Source: Spongilla lacustris (lineage: Eukaryota; Porifera; Demospongiae; Spongillida; Spongillidae). Taken from it: DNA of 64,000 nt. Position 1 is the first letter of the stretch, and every line of letters begins with the position of its first letter. Location: positions 6,451,622-6,515,621 of the forward strand of contig OX442425.1 in assembly GCA_949361645.1 (NCBI GenBank). The letters are read 5' to 3'. The translations under genes and the position numbers were made by a program. Below are positions 33,735 through 45,800 of this stretch, one piece after another. Below the pieces are notes generated by a model that was not told where the DNA came from, made no database searches, and worked only from the letters and a program-made list of their open reading frames with translations.

Positions 33735-34207
33735 TAGTTGCGAACTTTTTGACAAATAATTCCGGGACCGGAAGCCACACCCAATACCACACCCACTTTT
33801 CCTCGCCCTGCGTGATGTAGCATGATATTTTGTTAGTGTGGCACTTTATTACATTATAATATTGAGCAACAGTATGCCGATTAATATTGTGCTGGTCTCA
33901 TGGAGCCCCACCCTCGCTCCAGATGCGAGGGCGGGGCTGCGCGATCGTACCGAGCTAGGGAACCACCGCAATGCAAGCGCTAATGAAGATTTCATCGCAG
34001 CTAGGGGAGTGGCCTAACGAATTGGGTGTGTGGCTGAATGGATCTAGTTGGTTTGTCCCATGCAATCTTAGCGTGGCATACGCCTGCACGCTAAAGTCGG
34101 GACACGCCCAACTAGAACGGATCCGCGTTCAGAATTCCGGGACCAATGGGCCCTTCTGGGACAACGGTACGCTGTCCCGGGAGTCCGGGACGGTACTTTG
34201 GCAACTA
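33735..34207. mobile_element. candidate GC-rich MITE downstream of gene A
   Basis: TAGTTGCGAAC..TTCCGGGACC on the left and GTCCGGGACGGTACTTTGGC followed by AACTA on the right form imperfect inverted ends. The interior is far more GC-rich than its surroundings. A TA flanks both ends. Confidence 0.5.
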
Positions 34208-34219
34208 CGCTGAGTCACT

Positions 34220-36480
34220 GCAGAATATCGGGACAATTCCATTGCTTGTCGTTCTGTTAAGAAATAAAGATGTTAACAACGACCGACAGCTTAAACTATA
34301 GGTAAAAATTGCTACCTCAGATTTTTAACCTGTAAAAGATATCTATACCAATAAACCTCAAAGGTACTTACGAATTCTGATAAGTGTTTACGTTAGATGC
34401 ACATGTACATGTATAAGTATATATACATGTGTAAGTATGCAATATATTGTGTTTACTTTGTCATCTTTATTATGCGTTGCATGGTTAGGTGATGACCCTT
34501 GCGTAGATGTATTCACGTGATCATGCACGACCGAAAGGTCACATGCCTTTGTATATGAATGTGCATGGCTTGTTGTTCCACAAGATCATGCGCATTTACA
34601 TACACAATTCTTTTAATAAAACTCTACATGTATGTAGCGTTGTAAGCAACTGCTGATTACAATCAGAAGCGGCATGCACGAAGGGCTAGGGCTGTCACAT
34701 AAGTCAGAATTCATTTTTAATAGTTGCTAAAACTATTATTGGTGATTACAGCATGACCTTGTCTTTTCATGAATAAGAATGGATTTAGACTGTACCAGTT
34801 TAACATGGCTTCTGTTAGTAACTCATGCAGTAAAAGGTACATTTAGGTGTATTCTATGCCGACACACAATTTTGTAACTGAACATGTATTTAGCCTGGAT
34901 CAAACATGTGTGTAAATTCATTTTCTGTACCTTGTAGCTACTACTCCCAGCACGATAGCATACTGGGGGAATATAAAAATAGCCTTCAAAAAGCTATTAT
35001 AAGGAATGTGGCAGTTTGTTAAATGAGCTAACATAATGATGCCTTTTGCAAAACCCACCCACATTTTGTGGTTACATGTAGCGTTTTGCAGAGGTCATGT
35101 TTACATAAGGTGCATGGCTTGTTCAGATGTGTTGATTGCATGTAAAGAAAAGAGTAAGCCAAAACAGTAACTCCACAGACAGTCATGGGCCCAGTTGCTT
35201 TAATAGGGGCTCAGTCACTCCAACAGGGGTACTCAAACAGGGTATTGTAAGGAATAGTGATTCATTTTGCAAAACACCCACCTATGGTTAGCACAAAAGG
35301 TCTGTAGATATGCCATCTAGTACTGAAGTTATAACATGGCACTGATTAATGAGGTAAACTTTGATGTTTTTGCTATTAATGCAAATAAATAGTGACATTC
35401 TAGCTGGGGTAGGGTACCATACTGTTCGTGCAGAGCCTTTCTTCTATACAACCTCTTACACCCACACAAGGCAGCTTGGTGCTGTATACCAGTAGACCTG
35501 AATGTTATAGGTATGCTGATGTGATACACATGTAGATATAGAGTTAGGGACAAAGATGCTATTTCAAAAATGCACTAGAAGAGGCAAAATGACTCCCAAC
35601 ATGCAATAATGTTAAATGTTGGCCCCTTAGGTCTACATTAAGTAGCTTGGGATGATCGAAATTGCAGACACATTAATCCCATGGCAAGCACATGCAAATG
35701 CATCTGACCTCCGAGGTCATATTTTCATGTTGGTGTCTTGTGTACATCTAAGCATTCTGAATGTATTATCTGGTGCAAGGGTGACCTTTATAGGGTAAGC
35801 TGATGAATTATTATGCACATACATGTAACACACCCATAATATACTGTGTACAACAGCTTGTAATGATACACTTCAGCCAGATCATGAATAGAATTGACAC
35901 TGTTTGTAAGTTGAGATTACACAGATCACTTCACTTTGCAGTGCACTCAAGGAAGAGGTATACCTGTTGCAGTCATATCATTAAATTCACTCAGCTTACC
36001 ATCAGGAAAACAGAACTGCTTGGTGATGTTGCTACATTTGTATTTTTAAAAACTGAGTAACAGTGTTTATGGATGACAGTATTTATCATCCATGGCTAGT
36101 GTTGATCTAAAACTCTCTTCCACCCCCACCCCCACTTCCCTTTGCTAAATGTATGCACAGATATCCATTCTATAACACATAATGACTTCTAGTTTTGTTT
36201 CCAGCTCCAGCAACACACAGTCCATTTTGTAGCATACTGTTGCATATTGGTCCCCAATATTAATAATGGCTAAATGCCTGTTGCATCATGATAGATTGTG
36301 TTTGTCCAAACATGACTGTTAAAAGCATACTGTTACGAATAAATAGCAATGAAACAAGTTTTAAAAGACAGACCAGTATGAGAAATTGTGTTGTATACAT
36401 GTACAGGATTTGTAGGCAATGTTGGCAGTGAAACAATAAGGACAAACAAAATAGTCCTGTATTTAATATTGTGTGTCTGC
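34220..36480. other. intergenic, genes A to B
   Basis: No coding sequence I can support; AT-rich with a few duplicated words (for example GCATGGCTTGTT at 34564 and 35113). The promoter of gene B should lie at its right end. Confidence 0.4.
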
Positions 36481-36799
36481 ACTTAAAACTAAAAATGAGA
36501 AGCAAAAAGAGGCCATGTAAAAATTCTTAAAGGCAATAGGCAGGCAGGCCGGCCTTGAATTTTTCAAATATGAAATGGCACTTACGGTCATGCTATGGCC
36601 ACTAACAGTTTTTTGCATCTACATGTACATCTCCTTTTGATAGCCCTTCATGCACATTGTATTAATAGCTCTCCATGCATATTTCTGCTTGTTGTTTACA
36701 ATGCGTTCTACAAGACCACAGTCTGGTCTACAACTGGTGCACGTGCTCTCAATGATTACATATAAATATACAAGCAGCCATATATTCGTCTTTTCGTAA

Positions 36800-36850
36800 C
36801 TGGATCCAGATTCTAACCGTAGTACCGCTGGAGCGCAACGTGTGAAGCAA
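36800..36850 (+). CDS. gene B exon 1 (CTG in place of ATG)
   Basis: Aligned with gene C exon 1: GAT codon after the start position and VKQ at the GTAAGC donor are shared. The start codon position is CTG and the codon before it is TAA. Confidence 0.45.
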
Positions 36851-39800
36851 GTAAGCAACTATTCATGATCAGACATAACGAATGCACTCATATATATCAA
36901 ATAAATGGGGATTGTAGTCAGCATGCATGCAGCCAAGGATAATTGGCTTCGCAGTATGATAGGAGTTTCATCCTATACGGTCAGTTTTCAGTTTGAATTG
37001 CAAGCTGAAATGGATGCATGCAAATCTGACCTTTGTAGACAAGGTCATAGAGTGTTACATGTATGTTAATGTGATAATGATTTTCTGATGGGCGAAACTA
37101 ACGCGCAAGCATGACGAATAAGAAGTTTTGATTCAAAAAGACTCCGATCAATGCACACAATAGTCAATAGACCTTCAAACGACGTACACAATATGAGCCT
37201 TTCGGCCCGCGTCCAATAACAATGCGTAAACACAATCCGCAGAATGACAAATAATACTACGTGACATGCATGCGTAGGAATATGCACGGCTTAATTAGTG
37301 GCTGTAGTATGTGAGTATTGCAGATTGCACTAATGATAGGCCTGTAGATTGCTGGTGTACATTAATGATACGCCAACATACTACAGACGGCTAGAAAAGT
37401 GCTGTTTACTGCTGCACAAGATGGGGATGTAGCGACTGTGAGGACACTACTGAGATGGGGTAGTGTGGATGTCAACGAAATGAAAGAGGTGGGTGTTTTT
37501 TCACAGGGGATACAGTGCTGACATATCCACTTTTTGTGGTGAGAGGGGAGTATGTAAGAGTGCTGTGATTTGTATAGTACATGTATAAGTGACGAAGGAT
37601 CCTACACGTGGGATTTGTAATGTTGTGATAAGTTCAGTGAAACAAGATTTAATTATTGCAAATATACCGTATACTAATAAGACCTAGAGACATGACAGTT
37701 CTGCTGCTCTGCTGCTCCGTTCTTAAACTATCAGGTTGCATTTTTTGTTTTAGAAATGAAGCCCAATGTTAGAGGTTACATAAGTGTATTATATTATAAG
37801 GCATTTAAAACAGATATGTTATGAACTTATACAGCAGAATATTCAGACTTCGTATTTATGCTAGCTAATAATAGCAATAGAATGTTATCTATTATTGTAG
37901 ACAGAGTTGTCCACCTGTCAACCGTCACTGCCACCTCTTATTTGGTACAGTGAAGTCCTGAATGTCAAAACTGATAATATGCACTCATCTTTGCACTGTG
38001 AACATACACATGTATATGCCTAAATTTGTTTCTTATTCCTATCAAGTTGCTCCTATAAGTATTCAAAAGTATTGTGTTCTTTCGTACTGATACAGTACAG
38101 CTCACTAGTATTGGCAGGTTTCACGCATAACTTGCATGTTGTACATACACATTGTAGGATTAATATTGCACTAGAACCAATCACATCATTCAAGTGGTGT
38201 GCATATAGATATTAGTGAACATTGAACATCTCAATAGCCCCCCCTCCCCCCCTCTATTGTGCAGGCCCAAATTTAACAGGTTGCATAATTAAGCAGTTGG
38301 GGGTGGGGGGGGGGGGGTGGAGGGATCATTCCCCCCCCCCCCCACCCCCACCCCCTTAATTATGCAGCCTGTTAAATTTAGGCCTGCGCAATAGAGGGGG
38401 GCAAAGTTTTCACAGTCTTCTGTACAGGCACTGCCATATACATTGTGGACATGCGTCATTGTATCATTTGAACATGAGCAAAAAGTGATTAAGCTTTTAG
38501 CTTTGTTCGCAGCAAAGCTATCTACCTGTGCCTTTATATTTAATTGATACAAATTTCATTAAAAGGCTGGAAAGCTAAAAGCATCTTATAAATTGGACTT
38601 GTGATCAGGTCAATTAAAACATTTACGATGGCCCTAGTCTTTTATGCAGATGCAAATGCACATAAGCATGGTGAAATGCCATGAAAATGATTAGCAAAAC
38701 TATCAACCCGTTATAACAAACTAGCTTCTATTACATTTTAGCAAGCATATGTTCTTCCTGGAAAAATTATCCCCCCCCCCCCCCCCCCCCCCCCCAAAGA
38801 CATTGTACAAATTTCCCCCAATACCTAGGAAAAATGTACAACCTGGAAAAGGTGTCCCCTACCCAATCCTCATACATGCACATGTATACTTTTATAAGAA
38901 ATCGTACGAAGTGTGACTGTCAATATCTGTTTAGGCTGCCGAAATTAATCAGCTGCATTGGTGGCTATTTATACCTAGGCAGGTAAAAGGTTGAGTAATA
39001 GATCGAATGACTTCATGTGTGCATGTGTTGATGAAGGAAGTGTATTGTGCTATTTTGTATATATATAATATTATATAATGTTATAATACCTTTGTATAGT
39101 ATTGTTATGAAGTGTCAGTAGCCATTGACCTTCACACTGACTCTGTCGTGTGTTGGATATATATAAAAGTTCTAGAGTTAGTAGAGAGAGAAAATTTGTG
39201 TGTGAGAGAGAGTCCATGGGATGTGGATTCTTCAATACTGCATGCGAAATATTCTTCCAACTTACCGCAACATTTCTTGTGCTTAGCAGCCTAATGAATA
39301 ACACAATCAAACACTAGTACTACAATGATCATTGGATTTTTTTCCTTGTAAATGCAGACCTAGGTTATTGGGTTAATACCTGGATTGTGTATTTGTTGCA
39401 TATCAAATTAAAATGCATAAATCATCAAGCTCCAATGCATGGCAATGCTTGGTCAATGGCATGATGACTGAATTTCCAGGAAGGAGAGAAAACGTAAAAA
39501 CAAGAACCAAAGGGTTGGAAATAATTCCTGTTGATTTTGAGTTCAGACAGCATGAAAATAGTGAAATGGCAGGATGTGATCAATGTCATGAATGGTTCCA
39601 TAAACAGCATTCTAGATATAGTGTGCATGGCTAAATGGTATAAAAATGAGAGCTGTTCTCATTTAGTCTAGAACATTGGTTAGTTAATAAATGTCATGTT
39701 CATGTACTTTCAACATTATTAATATTTGCTCAAATGACATAATTAGATTATGTATATATATGTGGCTAGTTCATTGATTAACATGTAGGATGCAGATGAA

Positions 39801-42800
39801 GGCTTTTTATCTTGAAGAATGGAGGGGGGGAGAGACAAAGTTTCTTATGATAACGGAACAATTATTTGATAATTGTTTCCTGTTATAAGCGCGTTGTACA
39901 TGTGTAAGGAAGTACCCATATTATCGGGGACCATGGATCCCCATATCGCTAGTGTTATGAAGGCTCCCTCATCCCAATGTTGCTAGCCTTTAGGGACCCT
40001 CTAGTGTTTAGGCATGAGCTAAATTAATATATGCCAATATGTATTTGCATATATATATATATATAATTATATATATAATATTATAAATATAATTATATAT
40101 ATAATTATTTATTAGTGAGGTGTAAGTTTCAGTAATGAAATTATATATTATATATTTATATATTAGCGAGGTGTAAGTTTCAGTAATGAAAAACCCCCAC
40201 ACTGATGTAAAATCAACAATCCTTGAAGTTCCAGGCTTATATTATGCTGGTTTTGTTTCTTAGCTCCAAATGGATATTTTGTGCTAACTATGTTTCAACC
40301 AAATGCTCAGAGGCTGTTGCAGTTATGGACCCCCAGATTGCTCTATTGCTTCTAAATATGTGTGGCAGCTTCTCCAAGCTTGTCAATTTAGTAAGAATTA
40401 CTCCTACTGCACTAATGTTTGAGGCCCATCAGCTTAGTTGTTGATGTTTTAAACAGTGTTTCTCTAATGGCATATAACTAATTTCACTTGAGATACAACA
40501 TGACATCAGGTGCAACTTAGCATGTCCAAGGGGCAAGGGAGGTATTGGCTTCTGCTCTTTCCCAAAATTCTTGTGCAGCATTTATATCATCTCTCTCTTC
40601 TGGCAGTAATTCGTACCTTTTTCACAGCAATTGCTGGTTTTAATGATATTGTTCATCTGAACCACACAACATCTGTCACATATATACTTACATCCACTCC
40701 AAGATAGAGACTCTTAGCATGCATGAACAAACTCACTAAATTGTACTTTTTGTTAGCTATATACAAATGCTCTGTGATATAACAGCAATCAAAGGATTGA
40801 GGTTATCTTATTCACTCTTCATACTTGCATGGGCTAGTCAACAGAACATATATGCTAAATTTACCATATAAGAATTAAAACAAAAATAATGTGTACATGT
40901 AAGTTTAATTTGGTCTATTCATAGAACAATGCAACTCCATTGCTTGTGGCAAGTTATGGAGGTCACAAAGATGTAATGAAGACCTTGATAGGAGAAGGTG
41001 CTGATGTGAATGTAGAAACAAATGTAAGTTGTTTGGGTTTTTTTTTGTATTACTGCAGGAATATCATTAATTATTGTGCACAAATGATTGTATTTAATGT
41101 ATAATAGATGTTTGTAAAAGAAAGGTGCATTTATAAATATATTTATGATAATATTATATATTTGTTTGTAATCCAACAGACCAAGCTGTTCTCCTAGATA
41201 TTAGACACATAGTTTCATCCATAGAGCATTAATATTACCTGTTGTTTCATAGTTAGATCTGAATACAGTATGCATCTAGAAGATGATAGTATTTAGCTGC
41301 AGGTTACTAACATACCCACAACATATCTGGGAAGATTGTATCACACAGAGCAATCTGCACTATGTGCCCTTTTGGCTGACCAGCCTTTTTAAAAGGTTTT
41401 CCACATTTCATTTTACCCTCGCTTGATGTCTTTTGTAAATATTGTTTATCAACATAACTATGTAGTCAAGTGGCATAAACATTGATACTAATAATTATTG
41501 GAATTAACGTTTTTCAGTGTCCCAGTCCATTTCTCAGCTCCGAGGCAGCAGATCAACACAAATTTGGTATATGCAAGAAAAATGAACCTGCCCAGAATAA
41601 TATTTTAAACCCAGGAAATAGGGGAGGAGTGGGTTAGTTGAGCCACTGGGTTAGTTGTACCACCCCCTTTTTTTAGCACTATGAAAAAACATACTTGAAT
41701 TATGCTAACATATACTGACATTAAGTGTAATGACTAGCTTTTTGTCCTACATAAGGATTTTGTTTTAGTATTCATTAGAATGTAATATTCAAAAATACGA
41801 ATTCTGATGATCAAAGTGAAATTTTATGGTTTGTGCTATAATAATTTCTATACAATGACAATATGACTGTTTCAGGCTTGGGTGTTTGGAAGCACAAGTA
41901 AGCAGCTATATTAATACTTTGCTTCCATTTTATTCAACTTTGCTCTTTACTGGAAAAGTTAGTAGTGAGGTTAGGTAAGCCATTTGCAAAGGGTTTAGTT
42001 GAGCCACATGCTTTAACTGTGATCATATAGCATTTAAAACAATTTATTGATTAACATAGTGATCTAGGCTTATTTGGATATGCAGCAATCTAAGACGAGG
42101 CTTCTGTTTTTATTTGTAAAATGGAGAATGACTTTGTGAATCACACAAATAAACTTGCCAATTAATTTTATAGGCCCTGATTGGATAATTGTCATGATTA
42201 GTGTGTGAGTTTACTTTGATCAATTGTTTGACAATGCTTGGCAATTGGACAAAAGACAGGAAGGCCTGTGCCTACTCATGCTAGCTTACGCACAAAACTT
42301 CAGCTTATGACAGCATATGGCTTAACAGACCCATGTACATGTACCTGGCTCAACTTACCCACTTGGCTGGATTAGTGGTGCTATTTGACATCTGTTGATT
42401 TGTAATAATATCCTTTTTATCACATACATCCCCAGTCTATAACATCCTATTACATGTACCTTAGTGATGCCCCTTTATACAAGTCTATTAACATCTGCTT
42501 AATACCAAACCCCTTAGGCAGTAGGCCTATAAACCTAATCCTAAAAACTGGCTCAAACAACTCACTCCTTCTATACTTTGTGTGTTTTCATGCAAGACAT
42601 GTTAATCTAGGTACCAAATTGTTCAGCATGTATTTAGCATTATCATTGCTTATTTAACCTTGTTAGAATGGAGAAAATTAGCTGGAAGCATGGAGGACCA
42701 AACAATTGTTATGATGGCAATGTTTGTACGTCGTACTAAAAGCACGAAATGGCACAAAGCTTTATCTGAGATGACATAACTGTAAACAGAGTTTCTAGAC

Positions 42801-45800
42801 ATTATACAAATTAATGATTATTTGGCAGACAATCCTTATTACATGTAATATTCGTTGTCCAATAATCGATAATGCTCTAAAAAGGTTATTGTGCGATTCT
42901 AATCTGTATTGAGGCAATATTGCATATCCTGATCTACTACTCAAGCCTCTGGTTATGGTGATATTTGTATTACAGGATGGCTGGAGTCCATTGATGGCAG
43001 CAAGTCGTAAAGGACATCTTGATGCAGTGAAGATACTCATTGAAGCAGGAGCTAATGTCAATCACACTGATAAGGTTGGTACATGTACATGTGTATGTGT
43101 ACACTGATGTAAAATGAATGTGAGATGTGTAAGGAAGGATTTGCGTGGTACTCGCCTGCAGATGTCATGAAGTGATTAGAAAAATCTCAATATCATTATT
43201 GCAGACTAACTGTGACTTCTTAAATAAATATTTGGATAGAGGAAGCGAATATGTAGTAAACTGAATATGCTTAGAAAGTGAGAGAGATATATATTAAATT
43301 TGGAGGAGGTGATGCAATTATGAGGTTATAATTATTACATACCTATATTTAGCAAATAAACCATTTTGTTTCATGAATTTGCTTAATGCAAGGATGTGAT
43401 GATTACAAATTCATAAATGCATTACTTTCCTAATCCCTTGTTTGCTTAATGCTTTAAAATCGTACATCCCTCAATTTCATATATATTAAATTTTAATATC
43501 TTGTGCATAAACAGATTATTATCAATTTGAGGTATTTAATTGATTGAGTGTGACTATACATTGATAATGGCCATCCAAGTATTGCTAAATCTATATCATG
43601 CACGTATAATCCTGTAGCAGAACATTAACATTTCTGTGTGATTTAATACATTATGTAGTCATGTGCAATATTTGATCATTAATTAGAGTAGAGATCCACA
43701 ATCCTCTTCTGAATATTTGATTTAAGGTTTCATTCATTTTGTTCCTTCACTTCATAAGGAAAATTTAACATCAGTGAATTTGGCAAGTGAGAAGGGTCAT
43801 CATGATGTTGTACAGACCTTGGTGGGAGCAGCTGCTGATGTGAATATTGCAAAATCTGATGTAAGTCATGTGATGCTTTATTAAAAATGTGCATACACTG
43901 TCTGTATATGTGTACACAAACCATTGAGCACCAAATGATGTCAGATGGCCAGCAAAATCACCCCAAGCATAACTACATGGTTTCTTGGACACACATCTGT
44001 TTCTTCATGCACTTGTACATGTACAGGCATCAATTAACTCTCTGGTCAGCTGGCTCCATTTTACAATTTTCCTGCATTATAACTTTTGAAAACTGTCATC
44101 AGAATTATAGTGTGAAACCCTGCAACATTGTTTCCATACCCTTCTAAAATACCTCAAATACATTTAATTACAGTGTTCTGATATAGTTTTAGTTGTAAAC
44201 AGCATTAATATGATACACAGAGTCAGTAGCTTGCAGTGATTAATTACATTGGTTCCAGTCTAATTTGATGATCCTAAGCCAATCATCTTCCAATAGGCAT
44301 TGAACTTGCTCTCATAGAACCAGCAAATGCTGTTTGCCCATTGCTCCTTTTACACAGTATCAGAGTGTGATTAAAAGTCTTAATTTGGTGCATTACCATA
44401 AACTTGTTCATTACTGCCATGTGTCCAAACTCCACACCATTTATTTGCATTTGATATATTAGAAAAAAAAACAGATGTGGTCTATAAGGTTACTGAATCT
44501 GTCTACTTTTCAATGATTCTTTGTTTCAGCAAACTCTTGCTGTATGACATACAAGTACAGCCCTTGTATGTAGGTTTCTAATCATGCTTTGTGGATGTAA
44601 TTACTGGCTGCTGACTCCTATGACTGATCTAATGCAAAAGGCTAGTCGTTAATCTATTGTGGATCATGATATCATTATAAAACCACATACAATTGGTGCA
44701 GAGTACATGTACCTACTTTCACAGCAATAGTCCTTTTGGCTGAATTAGTTTGCTTCCGAGTCATGATATTACAATAATACCACATGTACTTTCACAGCAA
44801 TAGTCGTCAGGTCCAGACAATAGAATTCAAATTGCGACATCTGCACAAGACCTGAAAGGCTTTGAGAAATTAGAAATACATGTACATGTACATATATCCC
44901 TATACAGTTTTTCACAGTGTTTTCTTAAATCACTAGAGTGATGTTTAGTCTATAAAATTGGAACTGTCTTCATTAAATACCACAAAAATTCAAATTGCAT
45001 GCTATCTACAGTGGAAACCATCACAACTTGCTCCTATAATTTTTTTGTACTGTTATTTTGTTCACTTGAATATATTTCAGTAACAATGAGCTCAAATGGA
45101 AATCTGACAATGCAGGTATAGTGTACAGCACATTATAAATATATTCATGATACAAAATGACGCAATGATGACGTTCAAATGCAATTCATCGCGATATGGC
45201 GAATGGTTTTCAGGTACTCAGCTCTGATGGCACTTTTTTAACGGCAAAGAAGGGTCTATTGCCTACCAAGTACGATTTCGCGATAGATCTAACATGTGAC
45301 GACTCGGAAACGAAATATAGCAGTCCAATGAGACCGTACTACGAAATTGCACCGCTAAGCTTTTACGAGCTAAAATCGCATCTCTAGCTCGATAAAAGTA
45401 TACCGTAACTATTTACCGGACTTTTAAAAACCGACGCGGCCAAAGTTACGGTTGGTAATGCTTGTTCTTTAGATATATTGCGAATATGGTTAAGATCTGT
45501 TAATAACAAAAGTAAATAGTCACGTGATGCTTTTTAACTTTCAGTATATATTGAAAAATAGCTGTACATTATAATTGCGTTGTCAGATTTCCATTTGAGC
45601 TCATTGTTACTGAAATATATTCAAGTGAACAAAATAACAGTACAAGCAAGTGTGATGGTTTCCACTGTATGCTGCTCAGTTGCAGCAATTTAATAAATAT
45701 ACATACTATTATAATCACCAAACCACTGGAGACTCACAATGAATCCTACCAGTTCTTACTCCAGCACCTTTCTGTGGCAATCCAGAGAGGAAATTCCACC

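Larger units (their letters stand above)
36490..37488. repeat. segmental duplication, copy 1 (5' end of gene B)
   Basis: Matches 50660-52139 in the same order: AAAAAGAGGCCATG/T, CATCTCCTTTTGATAG, ATTTCTGCTTG..TTTACAATGCGTTCT, GCACGTGCTCTCAAT, GTGTGAAGCAAGTAAGCAACT, GATTCAAAAAGACT and the ankyrin cap exon. Copy 2 has extra insertions. Confidence 0.85.
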
